A program made the position numbers and the translations under genes. Of a DNA stretch of 64,000 nucleotides, positions 33,053-42,378 are shown in pieces. The DNA lies in assembly GCF_947497005.1 (NCBI RefSeq), contig NZ_CANMFF010000002.1, positions 186,001 through 250,000 on the forward strand, read 5' to 3'. The DNA is from an uncultured Ruegeria sp. GTDB taxonomy: Bacteria; Pseudomonadota; Alphaproteobacteria; Rhodobacterales; Rhodobacteraceae. Under the pieces are notes generated by a model, which saw only the letters and a list, made by a program, of their open reading frames with translations, had not been told where the DNA came from and did not search any database. Position 1 is the first letter of the stretch, and each line of letters begins with the position of its first letter.

Positions 33053-33097
33053 GCGAGGCTCTGCCTCGCGCTCCGAGGTATTTTGGGCCAGATGAAG
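33053..33097 (+). repeat. Dispersed intergenic box with hairpin, copy 3
   Basis: A perfect seven-base hairpin (GCGAGGC-TCT-GCCTCGC, 33053-33069) is followed by GCTCCGAGGTATTTTGGGCC and AGATGAAG. The same order of hairpin and box occurs at 21477-21523 on the other strand, and the box alone at 13799-13825. It lies in the 282-base gap between xth and the Fe-S carrier gene. Confidence 0.6.
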
Positions 33098-33237
33098 AAA
33101 CGGATTTTTAACTAAGTTTTCCGAAAGTCCAAGAGCGGTACAGGCGGAGGCGCCGATGACCGCGCCAGGTGAAGCTCTACGGCTCATGCGTCGGAGAGTG
33201 GATCCCTGTTTCATCGGGCAAAAAATACCTTGGGGGT

Positions 33238-33256
33238 TTGGGGGCAAAGCCCCCAA
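33238..33256 (-). terminator. Hairpin after the Fe-S carrier gene
   Basis: TTGGGGGC and GCCCCCAA form an eight-base perfect stem with a three-base loop, seven bases after the minus-strand stop codon. A run of six T residues follows about 14 bases later on that strand, so the termination signal is plausible but not compact. Confidence 0.6.
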
Positions 33257-33262
33257 TGGCGT

Positions 33263-33586
33263 TTACATCGAAAACGAAGTGCCGCAGCCACAAGATGAGG
33301 TGGCGTTCGGGTTTTCGATTACAAATCGAGCGCCGATCAGTTCCTGCGTAAAGTCAATCACTGCATTTTCCAGGAAAGGCAATGAGATCGCGTCCACGAT
33401 CACTTTTTGGCCTTTGCCTTCCAGCACCAGATCGTCTTCTTTCGGGGAATCCAGCGCGATTTCGTACTGAAACCCGGAACACCCGCCACCTTCTACTGCG
33501 ACGCGCAAGGCCTGACCCTGATCCGCCGCGCCGATTTCGGCAAGACGTTCAAAGGCACGTTCCGTGACTGTTGGGGGCAGATTCAT
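33263..33586 (-). CDS. erpA: A-type iron-sulfur cluster carrier (IscA/ErpA family)
   Basis: The 107-residue protein receives Fe-S clusters from the assembly scaffold and hands them to target enzymes. The three ligand cysteines are present: Cys36 in GGGCSGFQY and Cys99 and Cys101 in SSCGCGTSF near the C-terminus. The length is standard. GGAG precedes the ATG at 33586; a TTG four codons upstream is rejected. The gene stands alone, divergent from dgt, so its exact subfamily (IscA, ErpA or SufA) is not settled by context. Confidence 0.88.
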   Translation of the reverse strand: MNLPPTVTERAFERLAEIGAADQGQALRVAVEGGGCSGFQYEIALDSPKEDDLVLEGKGQKVIVDAISLPFLENAVIDFTQELIGARFVIENPNATSSCGCGTSFSM

Positions 33587-33662
33587 GCCAGTCTCCAAAG
33601 GTTTCCTTCCCTTACGCCATACAATATAGAAAGCGCAAGCACAGGCGACAAGGACAAGACCT

Positions 33663-34802
33663 TTGGATAGAGCGGGTTTTGCCTCGGATCCAGACCGCGC
33701 AAGAGGGCGGTTGGTATCGGAGGAAGAGAGTAGTTTCCGATCATGTTTTCAGCGTGACCGGGACAGGATCATTCATGCCAGCGCCTTTCGGCGGCTCAAG
33801 CACAAGACGCAAGTGTTCGTGGAACATGAGGGTGATAGCTACCGCACCCGCCTGACTCATTCCATTGAGGTAGCGCAAGTGGCGCGGACCATCGCCGGTG
33901 CACTGGGGCTGAACCCTGAACTGACCGAGGCAGTGGCTCTGGCCCATGATCTGGGGCATACGCCTTTCGGTCATACCGGTGAGGACGCCTTGCACGCGTT
34001 GATGGCGCCTTATGGTGGTTTTGACCACAACGCACAGGCCATTCGGATCGTCACAAAGTTAGAACGCCACTATGCTGAATTCGATGGCTGCAACCTGACC
34101 TGGGAATGTCTGGAGGGTATCGCAAAGCACAATGGTCCGGTCAAAGGTGATCTGCCCTGGGCGCTGGCCGAGTGCAATCAGGGTTTCGATCTGGAATTGC
34201 ACACCCATGCCAGCGCGGAAGCGCAAGTTGCAGCGCTGTCTGACGATATTGCCTACAACAACCACGATCTTCTGGACGGTCTGCGCGCAGGGTTGTTCGC
34301 AGATGATGATTTGCGAGTCCTGCCAATCGTTGGGGCTTGTTATGCTGAGGTAGATTCGAATTACCCAGCGCTGGATGACTATCGCAGGCGTCACGAGGCG
34401 TTACGGCGGGTGTTCGGTGTGATGGTGTCAGACGTCATCAACACGTCCCGTGACTTGATCGAGAGCTCGGGGGCGCAGTCGGTCGAGGACATCCGCCATC
34501 TGGGACATCCTGTTATTCAGTTCTCTGATGGGGTTTGGGTGCAGCTTCGCGAAATCCGGGCGTTTCTGTTTACCCGGATGTATCGTGCGCCCAGCGTGAT
34601 GAAAGTTCGGGCGGAGGTCGCAAAGATAGTGGAAGACCTATTTCCGATCTATCTCAACGACCCCAGGCAAATGCCGGCACGCTGGCACGATGACATTGAA
34701 GCAGCCAGAGACGAGACGGCATTGGCACGTATTGTATCGGACTATATCGCAGGTATGACCGACCGCTTTGCCCTGCAGGATCATGAGCGGCTGACCGGTT
34801 GA
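33663..34802 (+). CDS. dgt: Deoxyguanosinetriphosphate triphosphohydrolase-like protein
   Basis: The 379-residue HD-domain enzyme hydrolyses dNTPs to deoxynucleosides and triphosphate. The metal site is formed by RLTHSIEV and AHDLGHTPFGHTGEDAL, with the later SDDIAYNNHDLLDGLRAG block containing the final Asp. The N-terminus SDPDRARGRLV and RDRDRIIHASAFRRLKHKTQVFV is typical of the alphaproteobacterial group. No ATG fits; the TTG at 33663 preceded by AAGGACAAG is the best start. The stop is followed directly, without a gap, by the stop of the convergent gene. Confidence 0.92.
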   Translation: MDRAGFASDPDRARGRLVSEEESSFRSCFQRDRDRIIHASAFRRLKHKTQVFVEHEGDSYRTRLTHSIEVAQVARTIAGALGLNPELTEAVALAHDLGHTPFGHTGEDALHALMAPYGGFDHNAQAIRIVTKLERHYAEFDGCNLTWECLEGIAKHNGPVKGDLPWALAECNQGFDLELHTHASAEAQVAALSDDIAYNNHDLLDGLRAGLFADDDLRVLPIVGACYAEVDSNYPALDDYRRRHEALRRVFGVMVSDVINTSRDLIESSGAQSVEDIRHLGHPVIQFSDGVWVQLREIRAFLFTRMYRAPSVMKVRAEVAKIVEDLFPIYLNDPRQMPARWHDDIEAARDETALARIVSDYIAGMTDRFALQDHERLTG

Positions 34803-35354
34803 TCACTCAACAGCGATATAGGCAATGGCCCAGACTTGCTGACCTGCCTGTTTTGCGGATTGGTCGGCATCATCGGTAGGCGGGAACACGATCATCGTGG
34901 GGCCGTACCCGCCGATCCCCAACGGGGCGCCATCTGCGTGCGTGGCTACAATGGGTTTGTTTGTTGCGATGCTGTCCCACTCGATTTCGGCCTGATATCC
35001 ATCCAGTGCCATGGGCAGGGCCTTTTTCCCTTCAGCTCCGGCCATGATCATGACCTCGGAAAGGAGAGGACCTGAGAACGCATAGTCTCGTTGATTGTCC
35101 GGTAGGCCGTAGGGAATTTTGATCTCAAACTGCTCCAGCGCATCCAGCATGGCCGCATCAAATCCGGCTGCGCCGTCATGTGTGACTTCCAGATAGCCCA
35201 GCAAACCGCCGTCGTTCTCGTCCCGTGTGGGCAGATTGGTTTCGCTGACATCACCCCCAAGGGTCAGCAGCACATGGCCTTGCGGTTGGGGCAGCTCGGC
35301 CAGGGCGGGAACGGCGGTGGCCAGAAGTAGGGCAAAAGACAAGGCGCGGTGCAT
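34803..35354 (-). CDS. Periplasmic protein resembling the molybdopterin-binding oxidoreductase fold
   Basis: The 183-residue product has a signal peptide (cleavage near ALA at 19). Its later part, with FSGPLLSEVMIMAGAEGKKALPMALDGYQAEIEW, recalls the small sulfite-oxidase-like domain without the cysteine ligand for molybdopterin. The residues that bind the cofactor are not evident, so it may be a cofactor-free relative. It is divergent from argS and touches the stop of dgt from the other side. The function is not known to me. Confidence 0.7.
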   Translation of the reverse strand: MHRALSFALLLATAVPALAELPQPQGHVLLTLGGDVSETNLPTRDENDGGLLGYLEVTHDGAAGFDAAMLDALEQFEIKIPYGLPDNQRDYAFSGPLLSEVMIMAGAEGKKALPMALDGYQAEIEWDSIATNKPIVATHADGAPLGIGGYGPTMIVFPPTDDADQSAKQAGQQVWAIAYIAVE

Positions 35355-35485
35355 AAGGGTCTCCGGTGGCTGAGTTCGGGCCGAGATTAGCGACCTTTAC
35401 CGCTAAACCAAGCTTAAACATTAGGCGTCCATTGACCTTGCCGCTTTGCGTGGTAAACCGCCGGGCAAGCAAAAGGACATCCGAA

Positions 35486-37231
35486 ATGAACCTGTTTTCC
35501 GAGATCCGCAGCCTGGTACTGAACGCGCTGGCACAGATGCAGTCCGAAGGTGCGCTGCCCGAGGGGCTGAGCTTTGACAACGTGGCGGTTGAACCCCCAC
35601 GCGATGCGGCGCATGGGGACATGGCGACCAATGCGGCAATGGTGTTGGCAAAACCGGCCAAGATGAAGCCGCGCGATATTGCGGATGTGCTGGCCGGGAA
35701 ACTGTCGGCGGATGCGCGGATCACCAGTGCCGAAGTGGCTGGACCGGGTTTTTTGAACCTGAGACTCGCGGCGTCGGTCTGGCAGAGTGTTCTGGCAGCG
35801 GTGCTGGAAAAGGGCACCGATTATGGCCGGTCGTCCATAGGTCATGGCCAGAAGGTCAATGTCGAATACGTCTCGGCCAACCCGACCGGTCCGCTGCACG
35901 TGGGCCATACGCGGGGCGCAGTGTTTGGCGATGCCCTGGCGAGCCTGCTGGCTTACTCGGGCCATGAGGTGACCCGAGAATACTACATCAACGATGGCGG
36001 CGCGCAGGTGGATGTGCTGGCGCGCTCGGCCTATGAGAGGTACCGCGAGGCCAACGGGCTGAGTCCCGAGATCGCCGAGGGGCTCTATCCCGGGGACTAC
36101 CTGATCCCGATTGGTGAGGCGCTGAAAGAAAAATACGGCGACAGCCTGATCGACAAACCCGAAAGCGACTGGCTGGAAGATCTGCGCAGTTTCTCCACCG
36201 ATGCAATGATGGACCTGATCCGCGCTGACCTGAAGGCGCTGGGCGTGGAGATGGACGTTTTCTTCTCGGAAAAATCGCTCTATGGCACGGGCCGGATCGA
36301 GGCTGCGTTGAAGTCTCTGACTGACAAGGGCCTGATCTACGAGGGCGTGCTTGAGCCACCAAAGGGCAAAAAGCCCGAGGATTGGGAGCCGCGCGAGCAA
36401 ACCTTGTTCAAATCGACCGAGCATGGTGATGACGTGGACCGTCCGGTCAAGAAATCGGACGGCAGCTGGACATATTTCGCCCCCGATATCGCGTATCACT
36501 ATGACAAGGTGAGCCGTGGCTTTGACGCGCTGATCGACGTGTTTGGGGCGGATCATGGCGGTTACGTCAAGCGGATGAAGGCGGCTGTGTCGGCCCTGTC
36601 TGATGGCAAAGTATCGCTGGATATCAAGCTGACGCAGCTGGTGAAGCTGTGGAAGAATGGTGAGCCGTTCAAGATGTCCAAGCGGGCAGGGAACTTTGTC
36701 ACCCTGCGCGATGTGGTCGATCGGGTTGGGCCGGACGTGACCCGGTTTGTCATGCTGACCCGCAAGAACGACGCGTCATTGGATTTCGATTTCGACAAGG
36801 TGCTCGAGCAGAGCCGCGAGAACCCCGTGTTCTATGTGCAATATGCCCATGCCCGCGTTATGAGCGTTCTGCGCCGTGCTGCCGAGGCTGGAATTGTTGC
36901 AGATGATACGACTCTCTCCGGGGTGGATTTGGGTAAGATCGACCATGCTTCGGAACTGACCGTCGCCAAGAAACTGGCGGAATGGCCACGTCTGATCGAG
37001 ATTGCAGCCCGGACCAACGAACCGCACCGCGTTGCCTTCTATCTATATGAAATTGCTGGGGATTTTCACGCTCTGTGGAACAAGGGAAATGAAGAAACCC
37101 AGTTGCGTTTCATTCAGGATGGCGATGTTGCCACAAGCCAGTCAAAAATCGCATTGGCCCGTGCCGTTTCTGTTGTGATTTCAGCGGGCTTGGGTATTCT
37201 TGGCGTTACCCCGGCGCAGGAGATGCGATAA
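35486..37231 (+). CDS. argS: Arginyl-tRNA synthetase
   Basis: The 581-residue class I synthetase charges tRNA-Arg. It has the N-terminal tRNA-contact domain, the HIGH motif in [17 protein letters not shown] (HVGH), the KMSKS-type motif [13 protein letters not shown] and the C-terminal anticodon-binding helical domain ([25 protein letters not shown]). The start at 35486 has AGGAC upstream; the frame continues 40 codons further upstream into the intergenic region. The SPOR, nagZ, scpA and scpB genes follow on the same strand with short gaps or overlaps, a possible operon. Confidence 0.96.
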   Translation: MNLFSEIRSLVLNALAQMQSEGALPEGLSFDNVAVEPPRDAAHGDMATNAAMVLAKPAKMKPRDIADVLAGKLSADARITSAEVAGPGFLNLRLAASVWQSVLAAVLEKGTDYGRSSIGHGQKVNVEYVSANPTGPLHVGHTRGAVFGDALASLLAYSGHEVTREYYINDGGAQVDVLARSAYERYREANGLSPEIAEGLYPGDYLIPIGEALKEKYGDSLIDKPESDWLEDLRSFSTDAMMDLIRADLKALGVEMDVFFSEKSLYGTGRIEAALKSLTDKGLIYEGVLEPPKGKKPEDWEPREQTLFKSTEHGDDVDRPVKKSDGSWTYFAPDIAYHYDKVSRGFDALIDVFGADHGGYVKRMKAAVSALSDGKVSLDIKLTQLVKLWKNGEPFKMSKRAGNFVTLRDVVDRVGPDVTRFVMLTRKNDASLDFDFDKVLEQSRENPVFYVQYAHARVMSVLRRAAEAGIVADDTTLSGVDLGKIDHASELTVAKKLAEWPRLIEIAARTNEPHRVAFYLYEIAGDFHALWNKGNEETQLRFIQDGDVATSQSKIALARAVSVVISAGLGILGVTPAQEMR

Positions 37232-37318
37232 CAAATATCGCCCGAACCGCCGGTACGAGGTAGGCAAGAAATGACCCGCGCGCCTTTTTTCAGGCGCAAA
37301 ACGGGCAGTGAGGCGGAC

Positions 37319-38383
37319 ATGGCGAGTTACGATTACTCGGGGCAGCAAAGCCCCGAGCAGATTCATTACCCGAATCAAGCGCATTCTGAGGATGCGTATG
37401 ACTATCCCGAGGATATGCAGGACTATGACGCGCCGCGCGGTGCTTTTGGACTGGGCCGGGCTGTCAATTTTCTAGGTGCAGTCGCATCGCTGGCGTTGGT
37501 CGCTGGTGTTGGAGTCTGGGGTTACAAGCTTGTTATGCGGGATGTCAGCGGCGTGCCGGTTGTGCGCGCAGCCGAAGGGCCGATGCGGGTGCAGCCGGAA
37601 AACCCGGGCGGAACACCTGCCGATCATCAGGGTCTTGCCGTCAATGCCGTCGCCGCCGAAGGCAGTGCAGCCGCCCCGGCTGATCGCCTGATCCTTGCGC
37701 CACGGCCTGTCTCTCTGACAGATGAAGATGTGCCCGCCGCTGATCTGAAGCCAACCCCGGCTTTGCATGTGGTGGAAGAGCCGATCTCGACCCAGGAAGC
37801 TGCGCGACTGCGCCAGAATGCGGTGGACGCGCTGGTAGCGGAACTGGCGGGTGAGGCGGCCAAAACGCAGCAGGAGTTTGAAGACGGTGTACAGGTGGCG
37901 TCTTTGGCCACGCCCGAGGACGAACCTGCAATCGACCCCGCCGATTTTGCGGCGGCCTTGCCGGATCAGACCATTGCCGCCTTGCCGGGGGTACGTCGAT
38001 CCTTGCGGCCGTTGACGCGCCCGGCGCGTGCGACACGCAGTCAGGTCTCGCCCAGTGAGACATCAGAAGATGCAATTAATGCAGCCGTGAAAGCGGCGGC
38101 CGGGCTAGATGTTGATCCGGGTTCATTGGCCAAGGGCACGCGTCTGGCTCAGCTTGGGGCCTTTGATAGTACCCAGGTTGCACAAGCGGAATGGGATCGC
38201 TTGAACGGAAGGTTCAGTGAATATATGTATGACAAACAACGTGTTATACAGAAAACTTCAAGCGGTGGCCGAACGTTCTATCGCTTGCGTGTTCTGGGCT
38301 TCGAAGACTTGAGCGACTCTCGCCAGTTCTGTGCCGCATTGGTTGCACAAGGTGCTGATTGCATCCCGGTGGCCGTCAGGTGA
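37319..38383 (+). CDS. SPOR domain protein, membrane-anchored
   Basis: The 354-residue protein has a cytoplasmic N-terminus, one membrane segment at about 48-69 (RAVNFLGAVASLALVAGVGVWGYK), a long Pro/Ala-rich periplasmic linker and a C-terminal SPOR domain at about 275-354 (RLAQLGAFDSTQVAQAEWDRL, then TFYRLRVLGFEDLSDSRQFCAAL). SPOR domains bind glycan strands stripped of stem peptides at division sites. Both 37271 and 37319 have plausible ribosome sites; 37319 (MASYDYSG) is preferred by resemblance to relatives. It overlaps nagZ by four bases (GTGA), linking septal peptidoglycan binding with peptidoglycan recycling. Confidence 0.87.
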   Translation: MASYDYSGQQSPEQIHYPNQAHSEDAYDYPEDMQDYDAPRGAFGLGRAVNFLGAVASLALVAGVGVWGYKLVMRDVSGVPVVRAAEGPMRVQPENPGGTPADHQGLAVNAVAAEGSAAAPADRLILAPRPVSLTDEDVPAADLKPTPALHVVEEPISTQEAARLRQNAVDALVAELAGEAAKTQQEFEDGVQVASLATPEDEPAIDPADFAAALPDQTIAALPGVRRSLRPLTRPARATRSQVSPSETSEDAINAAVKAAAGLDVDPGSLAKGTRLAQLGAFDSTQVAQAEWDRLNGRFSEYMYDKQRVIQKTSSGGRTFYRLRVLGFEDLSDSRQFCAALVAQGADCIPVAVR

Positions 38384-39387
38384 AATTTGGTGCCGCGATC
38401 ACCGACGCTGAAGGGCTGCGCCTGACGCGGCAGGAAAGGGACCTGTTTCGCCAGATGAACCCGTTCGGGTTCATCCTGTTCGCTCGCAACGTCGAAAGTA
38501 CCGATCAGGTCCGCGCGTTGTGTGATGATTTCCGCGAGGCCGTCGGGCGCAATTGCCCGATTACCATCGATCAGGAGGGGGGACGCGTGCAACGCCTGCG
38601 CGCGCCGTTGGCCCGTGAATGGCAACCACCGATGGATCATGTGACCAATGCCGGTGAGCAGGCAGAGCGCGCCATGTACTTGAGGTACCGCCTGATTGCC
38701 GATGAACTGTTTTCTCTGGGCATCGACAGCAACTGTGCTCCGATGGTTGACGTGGCGCAGCAAGGGACGCACGCTTTCCTGAAGAACCGCTGCTACGCCA
38801 CTGACCCTGAACGAATTTCCGGGATCGGAAGGGCGGTGGCGAAAGGTCATCTGGATGGCGGCGTTCTGCCAGTTCTCAAACACATCCCGGGCCATGGGCG
38901 CGCGACGATGGACAGTCATTACGATCTGCCACTTGTCGACTTGTCCTTGGATGTACTGGAAAGCAGCGACTTCGCACCGTTTCGCGCTCTGAACGACCTG
39001 CCAATGGGGATGACCGCGCATCTGGTCTATGACCAGATTGACCCGCAGCCTGCTACGATCTCAGCCATTATGATGGATTTGATCCGCGACAAGATTGGCT
39101 TTGACGGTCTGATCATGACCGACGACATCTCGATGAAGGCCCTCAGTGGTTCGCTGATGGATCTGTCTCGGCAGTCATTGCAGGCTGGCTGCGACGTTGT
39201 TCTGCACTGCAATGGTAGTTTTGCAGAACGCGCCGAGGTGATGGAAACTGCCGGAGAAATGTCGGATGTGGCACAAGCCCGCGCAGAACGGGCGCTGGCG
39301 ATGCGCAAACCTCCGCAGGAACTTGACATCCCTGCCGCCGAGGCGGAACTATCTGCCCTAATGGGCGGGCAGGTATATGAACGATAA
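38380..39387 (+). CDS. nagZ: Beta-N-acetylhexosaminidase (NagZ)
   Basis: The 335-residue cytoplasmic glycoside hydrolase of family 3 removes N-acetylglucosamine from muropeptides in peptidoglycan recycling. The signature blocks are FGFILFARNVES, ITIDQEGGRVQRLR, the catalytic loop KHIPGHGRATMDSHYDLP with the His-Asp pair, and GFDGLIMTDDISMKAL with the nucleophile Asp. The GTG at 38380 overlaps the SPOR gene stop; a longer frame starting at a TTG at 38359 is less likely. It overlaps scpA by 11 bases. Confidence 0.94.
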   Translation: MKFGAAITDAEGLRLTRQERDLFRQMNPFGFILFARNVESTDQVRALCDDFREAVGRNCPITIDQEGGRVQRLRAPLAREWQPPMDHVTNAGEQAERAMYLRYRLIADELFSLGIDSNCAPMVDVAQQGTHAFLKNRCYATDPERISGIGRAVAKGHLDGGVLPVLKHIPGHGRATMDSHYDLPLVDLSLDVLESSDFAPFRALNDLPMGMTAHLVYDQIDPQPATISAIMMDLIRDKIGFDGLIMTDDISMKALSGSLMDLSRQSLQAGCDVVLHCNGSFAERAEVMETAGEMSDVAQARAERALAMRKPPQELDIPAAEAELSALMGGQVYER

Positions 39388-40171
39388 CCTCTTTAGCGAA
39401 GACCCTGTCTCGGTCGCGGATCGTCTTGCGGCCGAAGCACTGATCGTTGACGTCGATGGGTTCGAAGGCCCGTTGGACGTTCTTCTGATGCTGTCGCGCA
39501 CACAGAAGGTTGATCTGCGGAAAATCTCGGTTCTGGCGCTGTCGCAGCAATACCTGGCCTTTGTGGAAAAGGCCCGTGCGCTGCGGATAGAACTGGCCGC
39601 CGACTATCTCGTCATGGCCGCTTGGCTGGCCTTTCTCAAATCCCGCTTGCTGTTGCCGCCCGATCCGGATGACGAGGGCCCATCGGGTGAAGAGCTGGCT
39701 GCGCATCTGGCGTTTCAGTTGGAACGCTTGCAGGCCATGCGTGACGCGGCCGCTCGACTGATGGCGCGTGATCAGTTGGGGCGTGATTTCTTCAAACGCG
39801 GGCAGGGCGAGGATATCACGCGTATCCGCACGGTCACCTATTCAGCCACGCTGCTGGATCTGATGCAGGGCTATGCCCGCATTCGCACCCGGGATGAGTT
39901 CCGTCCGTTCGTGATGGATCGCGATGCGGTGTTCACCATGGAGCAAGCACTGGAACGGATGCGACCACTGATCGGGTTTGCCGGGACGTGGACCGATATG
40001 GAGACCTATCTGCCTGACGGCTGGGATGCCGACCCGGTTCGGCGCAGGTCGGCAACAGCGGCGACCTTTGCGGCCTCGTTGGAGCTGGTGAAAGAAGGAC
40101 ATATGGAGATGAAACAGAGCGAGACATTCGCCCCGATCCATTTGCGTAAGAGGACCGAAACACGTGACTGA
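39377..40171 (+). CDS. scpA: Segregation and condensation protein A
   Basis: The 264-residue kleisin joins the two heads of the SMC dimer in bacterial condensin. The N-terminal block VDGFEGPLDVLLMLSRTQKVDLRKISVLALSQQYLAFV and the YLVMAAWLAFLKSRLLLP helix are typical, as is the C-terminal winged-helix region with FAASLELVKEGHMEMKQSETFAPIHL. The length is normal. It overlaps nagZ by 11 bases and scpB by eight, so translation of the three is likely coupled. Confidence 0.94.
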   Translation: MNDNLFSEDPVSVADRLAAEALIVDVDGFEGPLDVLLMLSRTQKVDLRKISVLALSQQYLAFVEKARALRIELAADYLVMAAWLAFLKSRLLLPPDPDDEGPSGEELAAHLAFQLERLQAMRDAAARLMARDQLGRDFFKRGQGEDITRIRTVTYSATLLDLMQGYARIRTRDEFRPFVMDRDAVFTMEQALERMRPLIGFAGTWTDMETYLPDGWDADPVRRRSATAATFAASLELVKEGHMEMKQSETFAPIHLRKRTETRD

Positions 40172-40814
40172 CGCCCCCGAAGAGACCGGTATGCTGTTCG
40201 AGGCTCCACCTCTGGCGGAACAGGAGCGGATGGTCGAAGCTGTACTGTTCGCCAGCGCCGAACCAGTTACAATCGCTGACCTGGAAGCGCGGATGCCGCA
40301 TGGCAGTGACGCAGCGCAGGCCGTTGAGTTGCTTCAGAAACGTTATGAAGGCCGTGGCGTACGTGTTGGGCGCGTGGGCGACGGTTGGGCCATTCGAACG
40401 GCCCCCGATCTGGGCTTTCTGATGCAAAAAGAAACGGTTGAAACCCGCAAGCTCAGCCGGGCGGCTATCGAGACATTGGCCATCGTTGCCTATCATCAGC
40501 CCTGCACGCGGGCCGAGATCGAGGAAATCCGGGGTGTGTCCGTTTCGCGCGGAACAATCGATCAGTTGCTGGAGATGGAGTGGATCAGACTGGGCCGTCG
40601 CCGCATGACACCCGGTCGTCCGGTAACGTTTGTGGTGACGCCCGAATTTCTAGATCATTTTGGCCTGGAGAATGCCCGTGACTTGCCTGGGCTAAAAGAG
40701 CTGCGGGCCGCAGGATTGCTGGAAAATCGGCCTCCACCCGGTGCCATTCCATTGGGTGAAGGGCGAGAGGACGAGGGCGATGAAGACCAGACCGAACTGT
40801 TCGAGGAAGAGTGA
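40164..40814 (+). CDS. scpB: Segregation and condensation protein B
   Basis: The 216-residue protein forms a dimer of paired winged helices that binds ScpA in the condensin complex. Diagnostic blocks are MVEAVLFASAEPVTIADLEARM, LSRAAIETLAIVAYHQPCTRAEIEEIRGVSVSRGTIDQLLEM and PVTFVVTPEFLDHFGLENARDLPGL. An acidic C-terminal tail follows. It begins with GTG at 40164 inside the scpA 3' end. The next gene lies 65 bases downstream. Confidence 0.94.
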   Translation: MTDAPEETGMLFEAPPLAEQERMVEAVLFASAEPVTIADLEARMPHGSDAAQAVELLQKRYEGRGVRVGRVGDGWAIRTAPDLGFLMQKETVETRKLSRAAIETLAIVAYHQPCTRAEIEEIRGVSVSRGTIDQLLEMEWIRLGRRRMTPGRPVTFVVTPEFLDHFGLENARDLPGLKELRAAGLLENRPPPGAIPLGEGREDEGDEDQTELFEEE

Positions 40815-40879
40815 TCGAACAGCCCTTTTGTTGCCGTATAGAACGCCTATCTTAATGCGTGAGAAGACGGAGTTGAGCA

Positions 40880-41095
40880 ATGAATGCGAACCGGATCATC
40901 GACATGATCGTGCGTCAGGTCATGCGTCGCCTGGTCAATAAAGGCGTCAACAAAGGCATCGATATGGCCAGTCGCAAGGGCGATAGCTCGGACCCGTCGA
41001 AAGGGTCGAATCGGCCTGCAGCACCGCGCCATGCGCAGAACCTGCGGCAGGCGCAGCGTGTGACCCGGCAAATGCGCCGGTTCATGAAGTTCTAA
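40880..41095 (+). CDS. Small basic hypothetical protein
   Basis: The 71-residue product starts MNANRIIDMIVRQVMRRLVNKGVNKGIDMASRKG and ends RVTRQMRRFMKF. It is strongly basic with an N-terminal amphipathic helix and a central Ser/Pro/Gly-rich stretch. It has no membrane segment or named motif. A GAG-containing ribosome site precedes its ATG, and its position directly after scpB suggests read-through expression. The charge would suit nucleic-acid or membrane-surface binding, but this is only inference. Confidence 0.7.
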   Translation: MNANRIIDMIVRQVMRRLVNKGVNKGIDMASRKGDSSDPSKGSNRPAAPRHAQNLRQAQRVTRQMRRFMKF

Positions 41096-41098
41096 GTG

Positions 41099-42178
41099 TT
41101 AACCTACAGCCTTGAAGTGCTTCGACAGCTTCAGGCCCTGACCCTGATAGTTTGACGCAATGCCTGCACCGTACAATTGCGTCGGCATCTCAGCCATTTT
41201 TTCATAGACCAGTCGCCCGACAACCTGCCCGTGCTCCAGCACGAAAGGCGCTTCGTGGCAGCGAACTTCAAGAACGCCGCGCGATCCGGCACCTCCTGCT
41301 TCGGCATGACCAAAGCCGGGATCGAAAAAGCCGGCATAGTGCACCCGAAACTCACCAACCATCGCCAGATAGGGCGCCATTTCTGCAGCATACATTGGTG
41401 GAATATGCACCGCCTCGCGGCTGACAAGGATATAGAACGCACCGGGGTCAAGGATGATGCAGCCATCTTTGGTGCGCACCTCCTCCCAGTAATCCTGTGG
41501 GTCGTATTCACCGATTCGATCCAGATCGATCACACCGGTGTGGGGCTTGGCGCGGTAACCGACGAGATCGGTATTGGGCAATTGCAAATCGACGGAAAAG
41601 CCCAGACCGTCCTGAATCACAGCGGGGCCATCCACCAGCGGGGACTCTGCATGCAGGGCTGTCAGTTCGGCATCCGACAGAACAGCCTGACCCCGACGGA
41701 ACCGAATCTGGTTCAACCGCATTCCAGGGCGAACCAGAACTGAGAATGAGCGCGGACATATTTCGGCATAGAGCGGACCCGCGTAGCCCGCAGGTACCCG
41801 ATCAAATTCTGTTCCGCCGTCAGTGATGGTGCGCGTCAGCAGGTCCAGCCGCCCGGTCGAGCTTTTGGCATTGGCCACGGCGCTCATGTCTCCGGGCAGG
41901 GCCAGCGATTCCATCAACGGCACAAGATAGACACACCCCTTTTCCAGAACCGCACCATCCGAGATATCGATGCGGTGCATCTCGAACTCGGTCAACCGAT
42001 CTATGACGGTCCGGCCTTCACCCGCCAAGAACGAGGCGCGTACGCGGTAAGCTACTGTCCCTAAACGTAAATCAAGGCTGGCCGGTTGGATTTGCGCAGG
42101 CAGCACCTTTGGGCTGGCGGAGATCTCACCGCGCTCGATCATCGCTTCTAGATGTTGGTTCGGGCATACACCTGTCAT
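41099..42178 (-). CDS. dcd: 2'-deoxycytidine 5'-triphosphate deaminase, two-domain form
   Basis: The 359-residue enzyme converts dCTP to dUTP for thymidylate synthesis. It has two dUTPase-like folds in tandem, unlike the ~190-residue E. coli enzyme. The N-terminal half carries PAQIQPASLDLRLGTVAYRVRAS and the second half LDPGAFYILVSREAVHIPPMYAAEMAPYL and HYAGFFDPGFGHAEAGGAGSRGVLEVR with the conserved Glu/Arg region. The ATG at 42178 has AGAGGGGAT upstream; the frame continues 15 codons further. It is convergent with the small basic protein gene and lies downstream of tRNA-Pro. Confidence 0.92.
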   Translation of the reverse strand: MTGVCPNQHLEAMIERGEISASPKVLPAQIQPASLDLRLGTVAYRVRASFLAGEGRTVIDRLTEFEMHRIDISDGAVLEKGCVYLVPLMESLALPGDMSAVANAKSSTGRLDLLTRTITDGGTEFDRVPAGYAGPLYAEICPRSFSVLVRPGMRLNQIRFRRGQAVLSDAELTALHAESPLVDGPAVIQDGLGFSVDLQLPNTDLVGYRAKPHTGVIDLDRIGEYDPQDYWEEVRTKDGCIILDPGAFYILVSREAVHIPPMYAAEMAPYLAMVGEFRVHYAGFFDPGFGHAEAGGAGSRGVLEVRCHEAPFVLEHGQVVGRLVYEKMAEMPTQLYGAGIASNYQGQGLKLSKHFKAVG

Positions 42179-42239
42179 CTCGATCCCCTCTGGTGCCAGA
42201 GTGGGATCTGGCCTGTGTGCCATAAACGTCGGTGTGATT

Positions 42240-42316
42240 TGGTCGGGCTAGCAGGACTCGAACCTGCGACCTTCCGTCCCCCAGACGGACGCGCTACCAG
42301 GCTGCGCCATAGCCCG
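42240..42316 (-). tRNA. tRNA-Pro (anticodon GGG)
   Basis: The minus strand reads CGGGCTATGGCGCAGCCTGG at the 5' end and folds as a cloverleaf: acceptor CGGGCTA/TAGCCCG, anticodon stem TCCGT/ACGGA with loop CTGGGGG (anticodon GGG), and T-arm GCAGG/CCTGC with TTCGAGT. The discriminator A is followed by an encoded CCA at 42240-42242. The GGG anticodon reads CCC and CCU. Confidence 0.95.
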
Positions 42317-42378
42317 ACGTTGGGGTGTTCATAAAGATTTTCCCGGCAGGGGCAAGAGGAAAACAATGCCTTTTTTTC

